From Bolinopsis microptera (lineage: Eukaryota > Ctenophora > Tentaculata > Lobata > Bolinopsidae): 64,000 bases of DNA. Below are positions 21,747 to 31,989 of the stretch, one piece after another. The stretch covers positions 15,146,322 through 15,210,321 of the forward strand of contig NC_087084.1 of assembly GCF_026151205.1 (NCBI RefSeq). The letters run 5' to 3'. Below the pieces are notes generated by a model. The model made no database searches and had not been told where the DNA came from. It saw nothing but the letters and a program-made list of their open reading frames with translations. How positions within the stretch are numbered: position 1 is the first letter of the stretch; each line of letters starts with the position of its first letter. Both the position numbers and the translations under genes were made by a program.

Positions 21747-23357
21747 TCAATGGTGGGCATGGTACTTGATGTGCTTTGCTAGTTTAAAGATACCATCGCT
21801 GTTTAGATGCACATTGTCTTCCCCAAATCTACTAAAACAAGATGATTTCCTAAATCCAGATCTATCACTAAACAAAAATCGATTAATCTCTGTGGGTATA
21901 AAGCTAACAAACGAGTATTTGGAAGGAATCTTAGATAAAAAGATATTGATGTCATTTATCACTTTATTTCTAGCAAAACTTTCTCTTGGTAAAATGTTTA
22001 TGATCTTAATTTTTGCAGCTGGAGCCCACGAGTGAAGTGACTGGATCAGATTATCAATAGAGCGATTGGTGTTATCAAGGGCCTTTGCTTTTCCTGTGAA
22101 CTCATCGGGTGACAATAATCTATTCCTCATGTGTCGAGGACTCTCTAGGATTAAGTCCACATCATTAGTTCCACACATGAGTACGATGGTCTTCACATTA
22201 TTTGCATCAATTGACCTCTTTCTTTCATCTGAGTGGAAGCGTTCATTGATACCGTTTGCAATGCCACTAGGATAGTGAAATACATGTGCTTCTTGATGAG
22301 CAGAGGATAGTTTTGTAGCATCTAACTTGGAGAACATGCTTGAGCTAACATACACAGCAAGGGATTTGCTTTTGACTGAAGCAGGGGGTACGGTGCTCTT
22401 ATGAGTGATTTTGTTGGGTGATGATTTCCCTTTGATTGAGGGTTCAGTTTCTCTTACAGTAACGAAAGGCTTACTTGAGGTATCGGGTGGAGCAGACAAG
22501 GTTGCACTGCCATCAATCTGGCGCAGAGTAATGCTAATTCTCATGTCATCAGTATGGTCCTGAATAAGGCTGTGTTCAAAGCTGTCCTGAGATTTTCTGG
22601 TCATAATCATTATGTCGCCATGGGAGAGAGTAAGATTGGCAACGTGGACTTTGCTTTTAGACCTAAAACTGAGGACTCTTGTTGCTCCTAACGATATGGT
22701 GGAAATCATGGAGCCTGGTGATATGGACCTCTCATCATCTGAATGGAATGGTATTCCTTGCTTGCCATTTTCATACTTGGTGATCATGGCGCTGTTAAAT
22801 TTAAGACTTGGGAACTGTGAGCGTAAACGTTCTAAAATAGACTTTAATAAGGGATTGTCATTTAACGGCCTTGTGTTATGGAAGCCTCCATTGTAGGCAT
22901 ATGGGAAATCCCCATAGTATGCTACAGCCCTATTGTTGAACGTTTGTGTGTATTGTGTTTCCATATCCAACTTGAGAGTATCGACAAACCTGAATACACC
23001 TCGACTCAAATCATGATATGGATTGATGGACTTACCCACAACGTTAACACTGGTTGAAGATTGTTTGTTAACATCAGAAGAATTCACAAGAGATGGGTTG
23101 CTATTAAGTTCAGTCACACTGCTAACTTCACAGTTTTGAGTTTCTGATTCATGTTCAGAGATAAGAACATTGTCCCCGCAAGAGAATGGAACCGCAATTT
23201 TGTCATGGCCTGAGCCTTGGGTAAGTTTGGTTAGACGAGCAATTTGTCTCCTCAAATTGTCGTTTTCAAGACTTAGTGATACACAGGTAGAACATTTTGC
23301 TTTTGCACTGTTAGGTCTGTCACGAAGGCTGTAATTTCTGATTGGGATACCGGACAT
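21747..23357 (-). CDS. ORF1: AlkB-like 2OG-Fe(II) oxygenase fused to SGNH esterase
   Basis: A 536-residue protein preceding ORF2. Residues 1-50 have a CSTC pair and a short heptad-like helix (LSLENDNLRRQIARL), likely for multimerisation. Residues about 119-280 match the AlkB pattern: Y195-E-N-G, then the iron ligands H205 and D207 in FHSDDE, ISLGATRVLSF, a LSHGDIMIM strand, H262 as third ligand, and R273/R279 in RISITLR, positions that normally bind 2-oxoglutarate. After a basic Ser/Pro linker, residues 330-536 form an SGNH hydrolase: VSSSM near 337-341 as candidate nucleophile block, GTND at 396-399, and the D514-x-x-H517 dyad. Esterase-type ORF1 proteins are known in CR1/L2-like elements; the AlkB domain is the unusual part. 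It could repair alkylated element RNA, but that is inference. Confidence 0.88.
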   Translation of the reverse strand: MSGIPIRNYSLRDRPNSAKAKCSTCVSLSLENDNLRRQIARLTKLTQGSGHDKIAVPFSCGDNVLISEHESETQNCEVSSVTELNSNPSLVNSSDVNKQSSTSVNVVGKSINPYHDLSRGVFRFVDTLKLDMETQYTQTFNNRAVAYYGDFPYAYNGGFHNTRPLNDNPLLKSILERLRSQFPSLKFNSAMITKYENGKQGIPFHSDDERSISPGSMISTISLGATRVLSFRSKSKVHVANLTLSHGDIMIMTRKSQDSFEHSLIQDHTDDMRISITLRQIDGSATLSAPPDTSSKPFVTVRETEPSIKGKSSPNKITHKSTVPPASVKSKSLAVYVSSSMFSKLDATKLSSAHQEAHVFHYPSGIANGINERFHSDERKRSIDANNVKTIVLMCGTNDVDLILESPRHMRNRLLSPDEFTGKAKALDNTNRSIDNLIQSLHSWAPAAKIKIINILPRESFARNKVINDINIFLSKIPSKYSFVSFIPTEINRFLFSDRSGFRKSSCFSRFGEDNVHLNSDGIFKLAKHIKYHAHH

Positions 23358-24186
23358 AGTTCAAATAAACACAATAATGCAAAGAATTCAGGATAGAGTC
23401 TAAAACCGATGCTACTGTTTATAGTTATTTAGTTGTTGATTACAGTACCTTTGCAGCAATTCAGAAGATGGGAATGAGTGGTGTCTGATATTCTTTAGGT
23501 GATAGATGGGTGATAGGTGATAGATGGGAGTTAACAGCTCTTAAAAACGATGTCTGATAGTCTTTAGGATGTCTTTTTTTTATTGAAATCTTTCAAATCA
23601 GTCAATTACATACAAGTTTACACAATGAATTAGTTAAATATAATATTGTCCTCTAAGCATGGATTGTCAAAGTTGAAATTGTCTCGGACAAAATGTATGT
23701 AACCAAAGGACCTGAGGGTCACCAAAACACAGATATTGAGTGCAAATGCAGCTCCTGCACATTTACTTTAAAATAAACTATCATGCAACAACCATTTACA
23801 TCGACATACAACCTGTAATGGTTGCTACATTTGATTGAGGTGTTAATTCCCACTAGGGGTCCTCAATAAATGTATTTAATTGTAGTTGTGAAAATAGTTT
23901 AAAACTCAATGGAATTATCGGATATTTATAATTCAATATGTATTGATTCTTCTGTGGAGCATACGCAGTGCTGCTAGCATGATAAGCATTTACTCCATTC
24001 GAGTATATTTTAAGAGTATGCTTGATGCAGATGCCTATGCAGAAGCAATTCATATATATAACATGTTATCAAAAATTCAAACAATATACACATAATATAG
24101 CAGTGACCCTATATACAAATTCAATACGAAATTCAATAAAAAATATTCATATATATAACTAGCACAAACTTTAGATCAGATATCCT
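23358..24186. other. Retrotransposon 5' region and AT-rich flank
   Basis: Upstream of ORF1 the motif GATGTCTGATAGTCTTTAGG occurs in two variants (about 23486-23505 and 23549-23568), probably 5' UTR sequence. On the minus strand TTTCAATAAA followed by A-run lies at 23574-23590, resembling the poly(A) end of another insert. No gene is visible. Confidence 0.4.
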
Positions 24187-24375
24187 AGGGGACTTGGAGT
24201 AGCAAGAGATTGACTAGAAGGTATATACCTTTTACAAAGATACGTCGAAAAGATTCCAGGGTGATACAGGATCGGAGAGTGCAGACCATAAAGTTTACGC
24301 ACCCACCTTTGCCTCTGAATTCTTGGTTGGATAGAAATTTATGCTAAATTAGTCGTTTATACTCCAAGTCCCTTT
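24187..24375. mobile_element. Small MITE with 13-bp TIR
   Basis: GGGACTTGGAGTA near 24189 and its exact inverse TACTCCAAGTCCC near 24360 bound about 190 bp of non-coding sequence. No clear target duplication was found. Confidence 0.55.
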
Positions 24376-24557
24376 GTTAAATTAAAAGAAGTAATATTAT
24401 ATGTGTCTAGATAAGAGCTAAAGGAAGCTTCATTCAATAAATACAATATCAATATAATCAATATCAATATCAATATCAGACTAAACTACCGAATAAATTA
24501 TTAAATATTAATTAATTCGTTCCGATTAAAAAATTTATAAATTAAATTAAATCGAGA

Positions 24558-25285
24558 TATTTAGTATTTAAAAAGTGAAACAAATTTTAGTGGAACAAAT
24601 TCAAAATTAAAAATGTTATCTTTACAATCATAATATAATAATATTTTTAATTTTATAATATTATAATGTTTGACAGTTTTAAATTTTAATATATCCATAT
24701 TTCTATTTAATTTTAAAATTCAATTTTATGTATAAATCAATAACTGGCCACCAAAGCCGCGCATTCTTGAAAACAGGATTAACTTGTTTATAGTTATACG
24801 ACAAAGTAAATTAAAAACTATCCGTGGTTTTTAAAAATAAAATATAATTTTACCCAAATCCAAAGCCAGCTTTATAAAATGTATTATTAGATCATAATAT
24901 ATCGTCAATATTCTAAATATTTAATTAATTTATAAACAAGCGTACTCCAGCCCCTACACGCATCAATTCCTTTGCGGCGCGGCCCAAGCTGCGCACGCTC
25001 GTATTGGCGGCCAGTTAACGGGTGATAGTCGTAAAATATTTGTTCCATTGGACCGTCGACGAGTCCAACTCGGCGCGCGCGGCGTCCTGGTAGGTTGTAA
25101 ACCTACAAGCGGCCAGTTATTGACTTATACATAAAATTGAATTTTAAATAGAAATGTGAATATATTAAAATTTAAAACTTTCAAAACGGAGGCTTATAAA
25201 TTTTATTGTATTATGATTGTAAAATAAAGGATAAAATTTTGAATTTGTTTCACTAAAAAATTTGTTTCACTATTTAATACTTTTA
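24558..25285. mobile_element. Fold-back element with ~180-bp inverted arms
   Basis: The left arm 24558-24745 (AAAAAGTGAAACAAATTTTA through AAATCAATAACTGGCC) is the inverse of the right arm 25113-25285 (GGCCAGTTATTGACTTATAC through GTTTCACTATTTAA). The centre carries GACGAGTCCAACTCGGCGCG, also found inverted near 3961-3990 and again near 54158-54181. Confidence 0.75.
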
Positions 25286-25569
25286 ATTGCTTTTCAATAA
25301 ATATCGTGTCAATGTGTACGTCTAAATTGTAAATGTTCATGTTTTGTGTAAACTGAATCCAATTGAGACTAGTGACAAGGATGAGGACCCAAATGCCTGT
25401 ACGGCTTTTTCGGACCCCTGTTATGTGGACCACTTCTCTAGAAATCGCTCTACAACATTACAACAAATGGTTAAAAGCGCCCAAAATCGATTTGAGAGAT
25501 TTTCAGTCTATAGTACAATCACGGTAGTAATATAAAGCATCAGAGAGAGCATCCTCAGTCATTGTATCC

Positions 25570-26241
25570 ACAAGAGATCACTTCTACAAAACAAGGTTAC
25601 AAGATAGTGCAGGTGATGCTAAAAAGACTTATTCCATCGTTAATAAGTTGCTCAATAAAGAAAAAGTTAGTACTACTACACCTTCTTGCTCTTCAAATCT
25701 TGAGAGTGCTAACAACTTTGCACAGTTCTTTAAATCAAAGGTCGACTACATAAAGATGAGTTTTGGCTATGAGCAGTACCTCAATATGAATCTGTCGCAC
25801 GCTGAATCCAAAAAGCTGGCTCAATTCAGATCAAGCTCACACAATTTCAATATTGAGACAGGACGTCATGGAACCCACAAAAGAAACCAGATCGTACCTC
25901 GGATATGTAAAGCTTGCTCAACAGAGGACATGGACATGCTCGAAAATTTCGCAGAAATGCCATTCTTCGACCCCATCATCGAAGATGAGGTACACGTCCC
26001 CCGGACCTGCTCCCTGTATGAAGACTACCGACACCGCTTTAGTCAGAGAGCCAAAACCTGTCTTTTCGCTAACTTAGAGGGGCTATTCACAGATGCCAGC
26101 CTCATAAGAGAGACAGCGAGGTTCTTGGTGAGAGCAAACAACAGGCGTTTCCCGAAGAAGGAAGTCACTAAGAAGGATCTGCTGAAGTCCAGCTGTAAAG
26201 TCCCCGCTACACCTCAACAGAACTCCTCTGCGGACACGTGA
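25570..26241 (+). pseudogene. Chimeric remnant: CR1-type linker plus zinc-binding retrotransposon tail
   Basis: Codons before 25770 read like the region between endonuclease and RT of CR1/L2 ORF2 (HFYKTRLQ, then KKTYSIVNKLLN, then ANNFAQFFKSKVDYI). From about 25800 the same frame becomes a different conserved retroelement C-terminus: LAQFRSSSHNFNIETGRH, a CKAC pair, then EDEVHVPRTC. That is a Cys/His pattern seen at the end of many animal non-LTR ORF2 proteins. The RT core between them is absent, so this is a joined or internally deleted remnant. The frame stays open to 26241. Confidence 0.6.
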
Positions 26242-26522
26242 CGGTCAAGTCGAGCTTCATTTCATTTTATATCACGATCACCATATCATATCATTTTGGA
26301 ACATGTTCATGGGAATTAAATTATTTTATTTGCACTTGTTTCTCTTTCAACAAAAGATGTGACGAAGTTAAATTTTTATGATTTTTAAATTTTTATTTTA
26401 AGAAAACTCTTGCACATTATTTATTTATTTATTTATTTCTATTATATTGATGTATAGTCAAGACGTGAGTGTTAGGGCTCTCATTGACAAATTTATGTTT
26501 AATCCTGTTTAATCCTGTTTAA

Positions 26523-28199
26523 TCCTGTTTATACAACAACATTTATTTAGAACAACAATTCCAAGATTCTCCTAACTCAGATGAATTTGTTCCTCTTTCT
26601 AATAGCCCAAAGATAGTACAATTCCGTCATGTGTCTGATGAAGAACTAGTAAGCATCATAAAGAATATGTCTAACAAATTCTGTGATCTTGACCCCATAC
26701 CTACAAAGATTCTCATCAAGTGTCTCCCAGAACTCCTTCCTCTGATCTCATTTATAGTCAATGAATCATTAGTTAAAGGTGAGTTTCCTATAAAACTTAA
26801 GGAGGCTCTCATTCGTCCAAGTTTGAAGAAACGTGGCCTTGACGGTGAATCTCTATCTAACTATAGGCCTATTAGCAATCTCTCCTTCTTGTCAAAAATC
26901 ATTGAGAAGTGTGTATCTATACAGCTCACCAGTTATCTTGAGGATAACAACTTGCTTTCTAAAGTTCAGTCCGGCTATAGGAAGTTTCATAGCTGTGAAA
27001 CTGCAACAACCAGAATCCATAACGACATCTTGATAACTATTGACAAGAAAACTAAAGTTGTTCTTTTACTTCTAGATTTGAGTGCTGCCTTTGATACTGT
27101 CAATCACCCAAGATTAATCAAGAAGCTAAGATCTGCTTATGGCATTACAGGCATTGCTCTTACATGGATCAGGTCCTACTTGGCTAACCGTTCATTTTGT
27201 GTCAAAGTCAAGGATTCGTCTTCCTCATCAACTGTTCTTGAGATAGGTGTGCCACAAGGTTCAATCCTTGGCCCCCTGCTATTCATATTGTACACCAAAG
27301 ATCTTGAGAACATTGCAAGTATGCATGGGTGCTGTATTCATTTGTATGCTGATGACACCCAGCTGTATTTCACTCTTGATTCTGATGACCCATCACAGCT
27401 AGAGCACAATATGGAACACTGTATGTCTGATATCAAGAAATGGATGACAAACAATTTCCTTCAACTGAATTCTTCTAAGACTGAAGTCATCGTTATATCC
27501 TCTAAATTTGACTCAAAAAATATTCCAGCCTCTCTACAGATTGTTAAGGATCAAGAGCCACATGTTGTTAGTGGAACTGTGAAGAGTCTTGGGCTGTATT
27601 TGGACAGTTATCTTTCAATGAGTGATCAGATTACGTCAGTGGTTCAAGCATGTAATATTCAGATCAGAAATTTGTGGTTTATTGCATCAAAACTGTCTTT
27701 TAACCTTAAGATTCAGCTTGTTCATGCTCTAGTACTCTCTAGAATTGATTATTGCAATAGCGTATATTTTGGACTGAGCTCTTATGATTTAAGTCGTTTA
27801 CAGAAGGTGCAAAATTCTGCTGTAAGATTTATTTTCGAGAGAGGAAGAAAGGCACACACTACTCCACTACTTAAGAAAGTTCATTTTCTACCAGTTAGAT
27901 TTAGAATGGATTTTAAGATTGCCCTACTTGCCTACAAGTGTTTAAATAATATAGCTCCTCCTTACTTAAAAGAGTTGATATCTCCTAGGCAGCAAAGTTT
28001 TAAAAATGTACGTCTTGATAATGATTGTTTTTACCTTAGTTTTCCGCCCTCTCCTAACTATGTAAACACAGAGAAAGCTTTTAGTCACTGTGCAGTTAAA
28101 GTATTTAATTCCTTGCCATACGACATAAGATCAGCTGAGTCAGTTACATCTTTCAAGACCAAACTTAAAACATACTTCTTTTCTCTAGCATTTGATTGA
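26523..28199 (+). CDS. Reverse transcriptase of truncated CR1/L2-like element
   Basis: An open frame continues upstream of the first possible start at 26631, so the protein is N-terminally truncated. The visible order is KFCDLDPIPTKIL (CR1/L2 signature before the RT), LSNYRPISNLSFLSKIIEK, LLDLSAAFDTVNH, GVPQGSILGPLLF, the catalytic YADDTQLY, then thumb and C-terminal helices ending FKTKLKTYFFSLAFD. No frameshift or stop interrupts about 550 codons, so the insertion is fairly young although it cannot move on its own. It differs from the element at 16-23 kb (FADDG instead of YADDT, and different flanking motifs). Confidence 0.9.
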   Translation, partial: SCLYNNIYLEQQFQDSPNSDEFVPLSNSPKIVQFRHVSDEELVSIIKNMSNKFCDLDPIPTKILIKCLPELLPLISFIVNESLVKGEFPIKLKEALIRPSLKKRGLDGESLSNYRPISNLSFLSKIIEKCVSIQLTSYLEDNNLLSKVQSGYRKFHSCETATTRIHNDILITIDKKTKVVLLLLDLSAAFDTVNHPRLIKKLRSAYGITGIALTWIRSYLANRSFCVKVKDSSSSSTVLEIGVPQGSILGPLLFILYTKDLENIASMHGCCIHLYADDTQLYFTLDSDDPSQLEHNMEHCMSDIKKWMTNNFLQLNSSKTEVIVISSKFDSKNIPASLQIVKDQEPHVVSGTVKSLGLYLDSYLSMSDQITSVVQACNIQIRNLWFIASKLSFNLKIQLVHALVLSRIDYCNSVYFGLSSYDLSRLQKVQNSAVRFIFERGRKAHTTPLLKKVHFLPVRFRMDFKIALLAYKCLNNIAPPYLKELISPRQQSFKNVRLDNDCFYLSFPPSPNYVNTEKAFSHCAVKVFNSLPYDIRSAESVTSFKTKLKTYFFSLAFD

Positions 28200-28377
28200 T
28201 TTTGCATTTACATAGGTAAAATGAACTTGTCATGTCTAATTTTCAATTAAACTAAGCTCAGTTAATGTAAGAGCCGCTTTAGAAAGCACTGGAGTTTATC
28301 TCCAGGATTAAATTATATCGAGTTATATGATTTAGCTATAAGGCGGTTTATAAATGTTGTATTTATTATTATAAAGG
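26523..28377 (+). mobile_element. 5'-truncated CR1/L2-like retrotransposon
   Basis: It contains an intact RT-encoding frame, lacks the endonuclease, and ends with a CR1/L2-style tail (GGCGGTTTATAAATGTTG, then TTTATTATTAT). AATCCTGTTT is repeated three times just before the 5' junction. 5' truncation is the usual result of incomplete reverse transcription. Confidence 0.8.
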
Positions 28378-28890
28378 GTCTCAATAAGAGGTCTCGACTG
28401 CCTAGGCGTCAAACCTTGGCAGTCGGTAGTTTTCCTCTGGCCCGGGATCAGCTGACCCTAGGGACCAGAGGGTAAAGGTGTAGAGACTATGTGTATCTAC
28501 AAATCTTTCGAGGTTGTTTTTACAAGAGACAGGGCTTGCTACGCAAGGGAAGAAAACCGGGAGAAACAATCACAAATTATACAAATAAATATTATAAAAC
28601 CTAGCAAAAAGAAAGCAAAAAGAAAGCAAACAAATTATTATTATAAAGGGTCTCAATAAGAGGTCTCGACTGCATAGGCGTCAAACCTTGGCAGTCGGTA
28701 GTTTTCCTCTGGCCCGGGATCAGCTGACCCTAGGGACCAGAGGGTAAAGGTGTAGAGACTATGTGTATCTACAAATCTTTCGAGGTTGTTTTTACAAGAG
28801 ACAGGGCTTGCTACGCAAGGGAAGAAAACCGGGAGAAACAATCACAAATTATACAAATAAATATTATAAAACCTAGCAAAAAGAAATTCA
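28373..28890 (-). repeat. Two tandem ~270-bp retroposon-like units
   Basis: The unit starting AAAGGGTCTCAATAAGAGG at 28373 recurs at 28645 (272-bp period) with one or two differences. Read on the minus strand each unit ends in CTTATTGAGACCC followed by TTTATAATAATAA, which looks like a LINE/SINE 3' tail. The copies adjoin through ATT-rich microsatellite sequence next to the CR1-like tail at 28377. The 63-codon minus-strand frame inside is not convincing. Confidence 0.75.
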
Positions 28891-28997
28891 AACAATCCTA
28901 CACTACTACAATAATTATTATTATTATTATATAGTAAGTGTGTGCCGCTGCAATTTGATTAGATTGCTGCAATTTAAATGATCCCAAAATGATCCCA

Positions 28998-29112
28998 GGG
29001 GGGACTCCCAACCCACCGCTTCGGCGGGTCGTTGATGCACCGATCACAAGCAAGAGCCACTTTGGTCTACTTGCTGTGAGGTGTCTCAGCTACATGGGTC
29101 GGGGGTCCCCCC
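28998..29112. other. GC-rich inverted-repeat module followed by T-tract
   Basis: GGGGGGACTCCCAACCCA at 28998 is nearly the inverse of 29095-29112 (GGGTCGGGGGTCCCCCC). Inside is a stem-loop ACCCACCGCTTCGGCGGGT, and a T-run follows directly. It may be a small MITE, part of the adjacent retroelement, or a Pol III-like transcription unit. The sequence does not decide between these. Confidence 0.4.
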
Positions 29113-29196
29113 TTTTTTTTCTTTTTTTTTACTGCAATTCAAATTGTTTGGATTGACAACAGCTCTTCATGTGGAAGCTTCATCCAATTGCTTTAT

Positions 29197-30915
29197 TGGT
29201 GGAATAGACTTTGTGAAATAGGCCCAAGATATGGGTACCATTCCAACGCTAAAAAGACAATTCTGATTGTCAAAAATCCCGAAGAACTAAACGAAGCTTA
29301 GACACTATTTGAAAACATGGGAGTTAAGATCACGACATCCGGAGAACACCATCTTGGTGCTGTTGTAGGCTCAAAAGAATTCAGGGAAGATTACATCAAA
29401 GGAAAAGTCGAAAAATGGATAGTTTATATTATATATTGAACAACTAGCAGATGTAGCAACCGAAAAACCACAAAGTAAAGTAAAAAAAGTTATTTTTTTC
29501 CCTACTATAACAGACATTGGAGAGCACTTTGTCCCACTTGAGAGCAAGATCATGTGCTCATTCCAGCCCTCCTCGGTTGCCCTCTCAACCAGCATGACAA
29601 AGATATCCTTGAACTCTTTAACTCCCTGTTCGATGTGGAGGCCTAGGTATCATCAATAGGATGAAGCAATCACTGCTCTTCAACCAGCATAACCATGCTG
29701 ATCTTGATTGGACAAACAAAGATTTCGAATGCTCTAATTTAAATTTTGACACCAAGTCTACCCTAGGGTCCACACATCCAAAATGATTATCTTGAAATTG
29801 AAAATTAGCTGGGTGGCATTTTCCTTTGCCTTACTAACGTGTGTGAGCGCAGTGTAGTGAGAAAGTGTTTTTAACTTAGGATTATGATTTATGATTTTTG
29901 AACTATTACATTGATAAGATTTATTTTTGATAGGTACTTAATAAAGTTGATGAATTACCCTCCCTATTAAAATTTAAAAAATATTTAGTGAAAATTGATA
30001 AACGAAGATCTAGATATTGATACATATTATAACCAACATTGCTTATCCTCTGCCTTGTTAACAAAGAGCAAATTTTCTTAATGCCTTCTCCCTGTCCTAA
30101 AACCAAAACTTCATCCTATTAAAGTAAAGGCCTGTTGTTACCACATGCTATTATACAGTCCCTCTCAAAAACATGCCTCAACCTCCATCAAAAACAATTT
30201 TAGTTTTCAGTCCTTCTAGTTTCCAAAAATGTACCGAGCTAGTGTTCTGGTGTGCACAAAAGCCCCTAAGCCCGTGCATTCCTTGCCCCGCTAGCTGCCA
30301 GTCCTTGGCAAACTTCCAATAGCAAAGATCAACTAGTCATTTACAAATTGAGCACTATACAATTTTAATTGTTTTAAATATTTGACTTTGTAAAATGAGC
30401 TAAAACATTGATTTTATTAGTTTCATTGATTTTATTAGTTTCATTGAATACCGTCAGGATAGCATCTTGTGAATATGCATACTCAGTGACCAGGATATCA
30501 CCAATGACCAAGCTGGATATGGGCAAGATGAAAGAAAAGAAAGAAGAACTGAGGAAACAGAAAGAAGAGTTTTTTATCCCAAAGGTTCAAGATGCTCTAT
30601 AATGGGTCAGATCATCTTAAGAACCGCTTAAACCAAGCAAGAGAAAAGGCAGCATCAACATGGCTCACAGCATTACCTCTAAAGGACCTCAACTATGTTC
30701 TAAACAAGCAAGAGTTCCAAGACAGCATATATATGCATACGCTACGGTTGGAAGATCCAAGGAGGGCCCTCTAAATGTGCCTGCGGAAATATGAACAGTG
30801 TCTACCACGCACTTGATTGTAAATTAGGTGGATACGTTTTCATGCGCCACAATGCCATAAGAAACACTGCAGCTTCATTCCTTCAAGAGGCAAGGTGTAA
30901 GGATGTTAGAATTTT
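29197..30915 (+). pseudogene. Decayed retroelement reverse transcriptase (broken in two parts)
   Basis: Part one (29197-29790, several frameshifts and stops) reads WWNRLCEIGPRYGYHSNAKK, then HLGAVVGSKEF, later EQLADVATEKPQ and GGLGIIN. Part two (30470-30915) reads STWLTALPLKDLNYVLNK, then CACG and HALDCKLGGYVFMRHNAIR. These are the thumb and the Cys/His-containing C-terminal blocks of a retroelement family I recognise from cnidarian, sponge and echinoderm sequences. I cannot name its clade with confidence. About 680 bp of unrelated AT-rich sequence separates the parts. Stops are present at, for example, 29299. Confidence 0.65.
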
Positions 30916-31261
30916 TTAAAAATATATATATACAGAGCAGGGACAATATGGAATACAGTACGACAAAATCTCATGCTAACTACATTCACCTGTTATAAGC
31001 CCAATCACCTCAAATCATCCATAAGAATCACCATCACTCACACTCAAAAGGAAGGAGAACCAAATGACTGGAACTTAGCCTTAAACAGCGTTCGACAAAA
31101 TTCAAAAACTTTAAAATTGACCTTGCCTAGATTACTTAAGCTTGAAAAAGCGGTAATATCTTAGCAAAATATAACTTGCAGCAGCCCCATACCTTGTCAT
31201 GAACATAATATCGAAACTACCTCTGTAATCACATCTTTCTCTGGGTGCAAAATGAATATAT

Positions 31262-31425
31262 AATATAGGTTTATTAGTTTTATAGAAATTTAAAAGTTCT
31301 ATAGAATTTTTTTATAGAAGGATTATGAACATTTTGTTTGTGTGTTTTGTGTTATGCATTTTCATACCTATTTTAGAAGAGATTTTTATAGAATGTTAGA
31401 AGTTGAGTAGGGTCAGTTTCAGACG
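31262..31425 (+). repeat. Dispersed repeat pair, copy at 31.3 kb
   Basis: It matches 4225-4405 (TAGGTTTATTAGTTTTATAG through TAGAAGAGATTTTTATAGAA), with a short internal deletion. The rest of 31.0-32.0 kb shows no gene. Confidence 0.7.
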
Positions 31426-31989
31426 TATTAAGCATAAATAACATCATTGCCATGTCTGAAGTGGTTTGTAAATGGGCCATTGTTAGCCCCAAGCGTTTTG
31501 GTCCGTCATTCCTGCCACTCAGCATTGCCTACTGTAAAGTAGAAATTTTTCTGAGACAATAGAGAAACTGACCTTGTCTCACTAAATTCAACCACTTTCC
31601 ATAATAAAATTACTAACAAATAAAGTTTTTAAAATAATTATATACAACCACTAAAGAATATTTCCTCAAGTTTATTTCTAGTTAACTAATTCGTGGTTTA
31701 AGCTCTTATTTTATTTATGAAAGGAATGTAAAATAAAACTTATTGTTTCATTTTTCATTGATAATAAACTTGTTACATCCAGTACAACCCAAGATGTCAG
31801 CCGACGCGACTTACAAAAATAAAGAAAGCTAGCATGTTATGTTCATTGTTCATAGTTTTTCTAACGAGCATACTTAGCACTTAGGCTAGCTGACCACAAT
31901 AAAGAAGCTAAGAGCCAGGTCAAAAATCACATCAGAACACGATTCAGGTTTGATCTGCTACAAAGCACACTCACAGCATGGGGTGTATC

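Larger units (their letters stand above)
19525..22850 (-). repeat. 1,663-bp tandem duplication inside the retrotransposon
   Basis: Unit A (19525-21187) and unit B (21188-22850) look identical wherever I compared them. They run from within ORF1 (residue 169) through the ORF1 stop, the spacer and the first 140 or so codons of ORF2. At the join, ORF1 sequence (ACTTTAATAA) meets ORF2 sequence (TGCAAAAATGAATG) with one to two bases of shared identity. Identity of the copies means a very recent event or an assembly artefact. Confidence 0.93.
16060..23500 (-). mobile_element. Non-LTR retrotransposon with AlkB-SGNH ORF1 and EN-RT ORF2
   Basis: Read on the minus strand, it is ORF1 (23357 to 21747), a 135-bp spacer, then ORF2, as in two-ORF CR1/L2-type elements. 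A 1,663-bp tandem duplication inside the element repeats the ORF1 3' half and ORF2 5' part, so the intact ORF2 follows a truncated ORF1. Both complete frames lack stops or frameshifts, so the insertion is young. The outer limits are approximate: I could not find target duplications or a clear 3' tail repeat. Confidence 0.8.

Noticed and set aside
20064-22896. Plus-strand frames of 69-113 codons in the retrotransposon region
   Set aside because: They are antisense shadows of ORF1 and are duplicated exactly with the tandem duplication.
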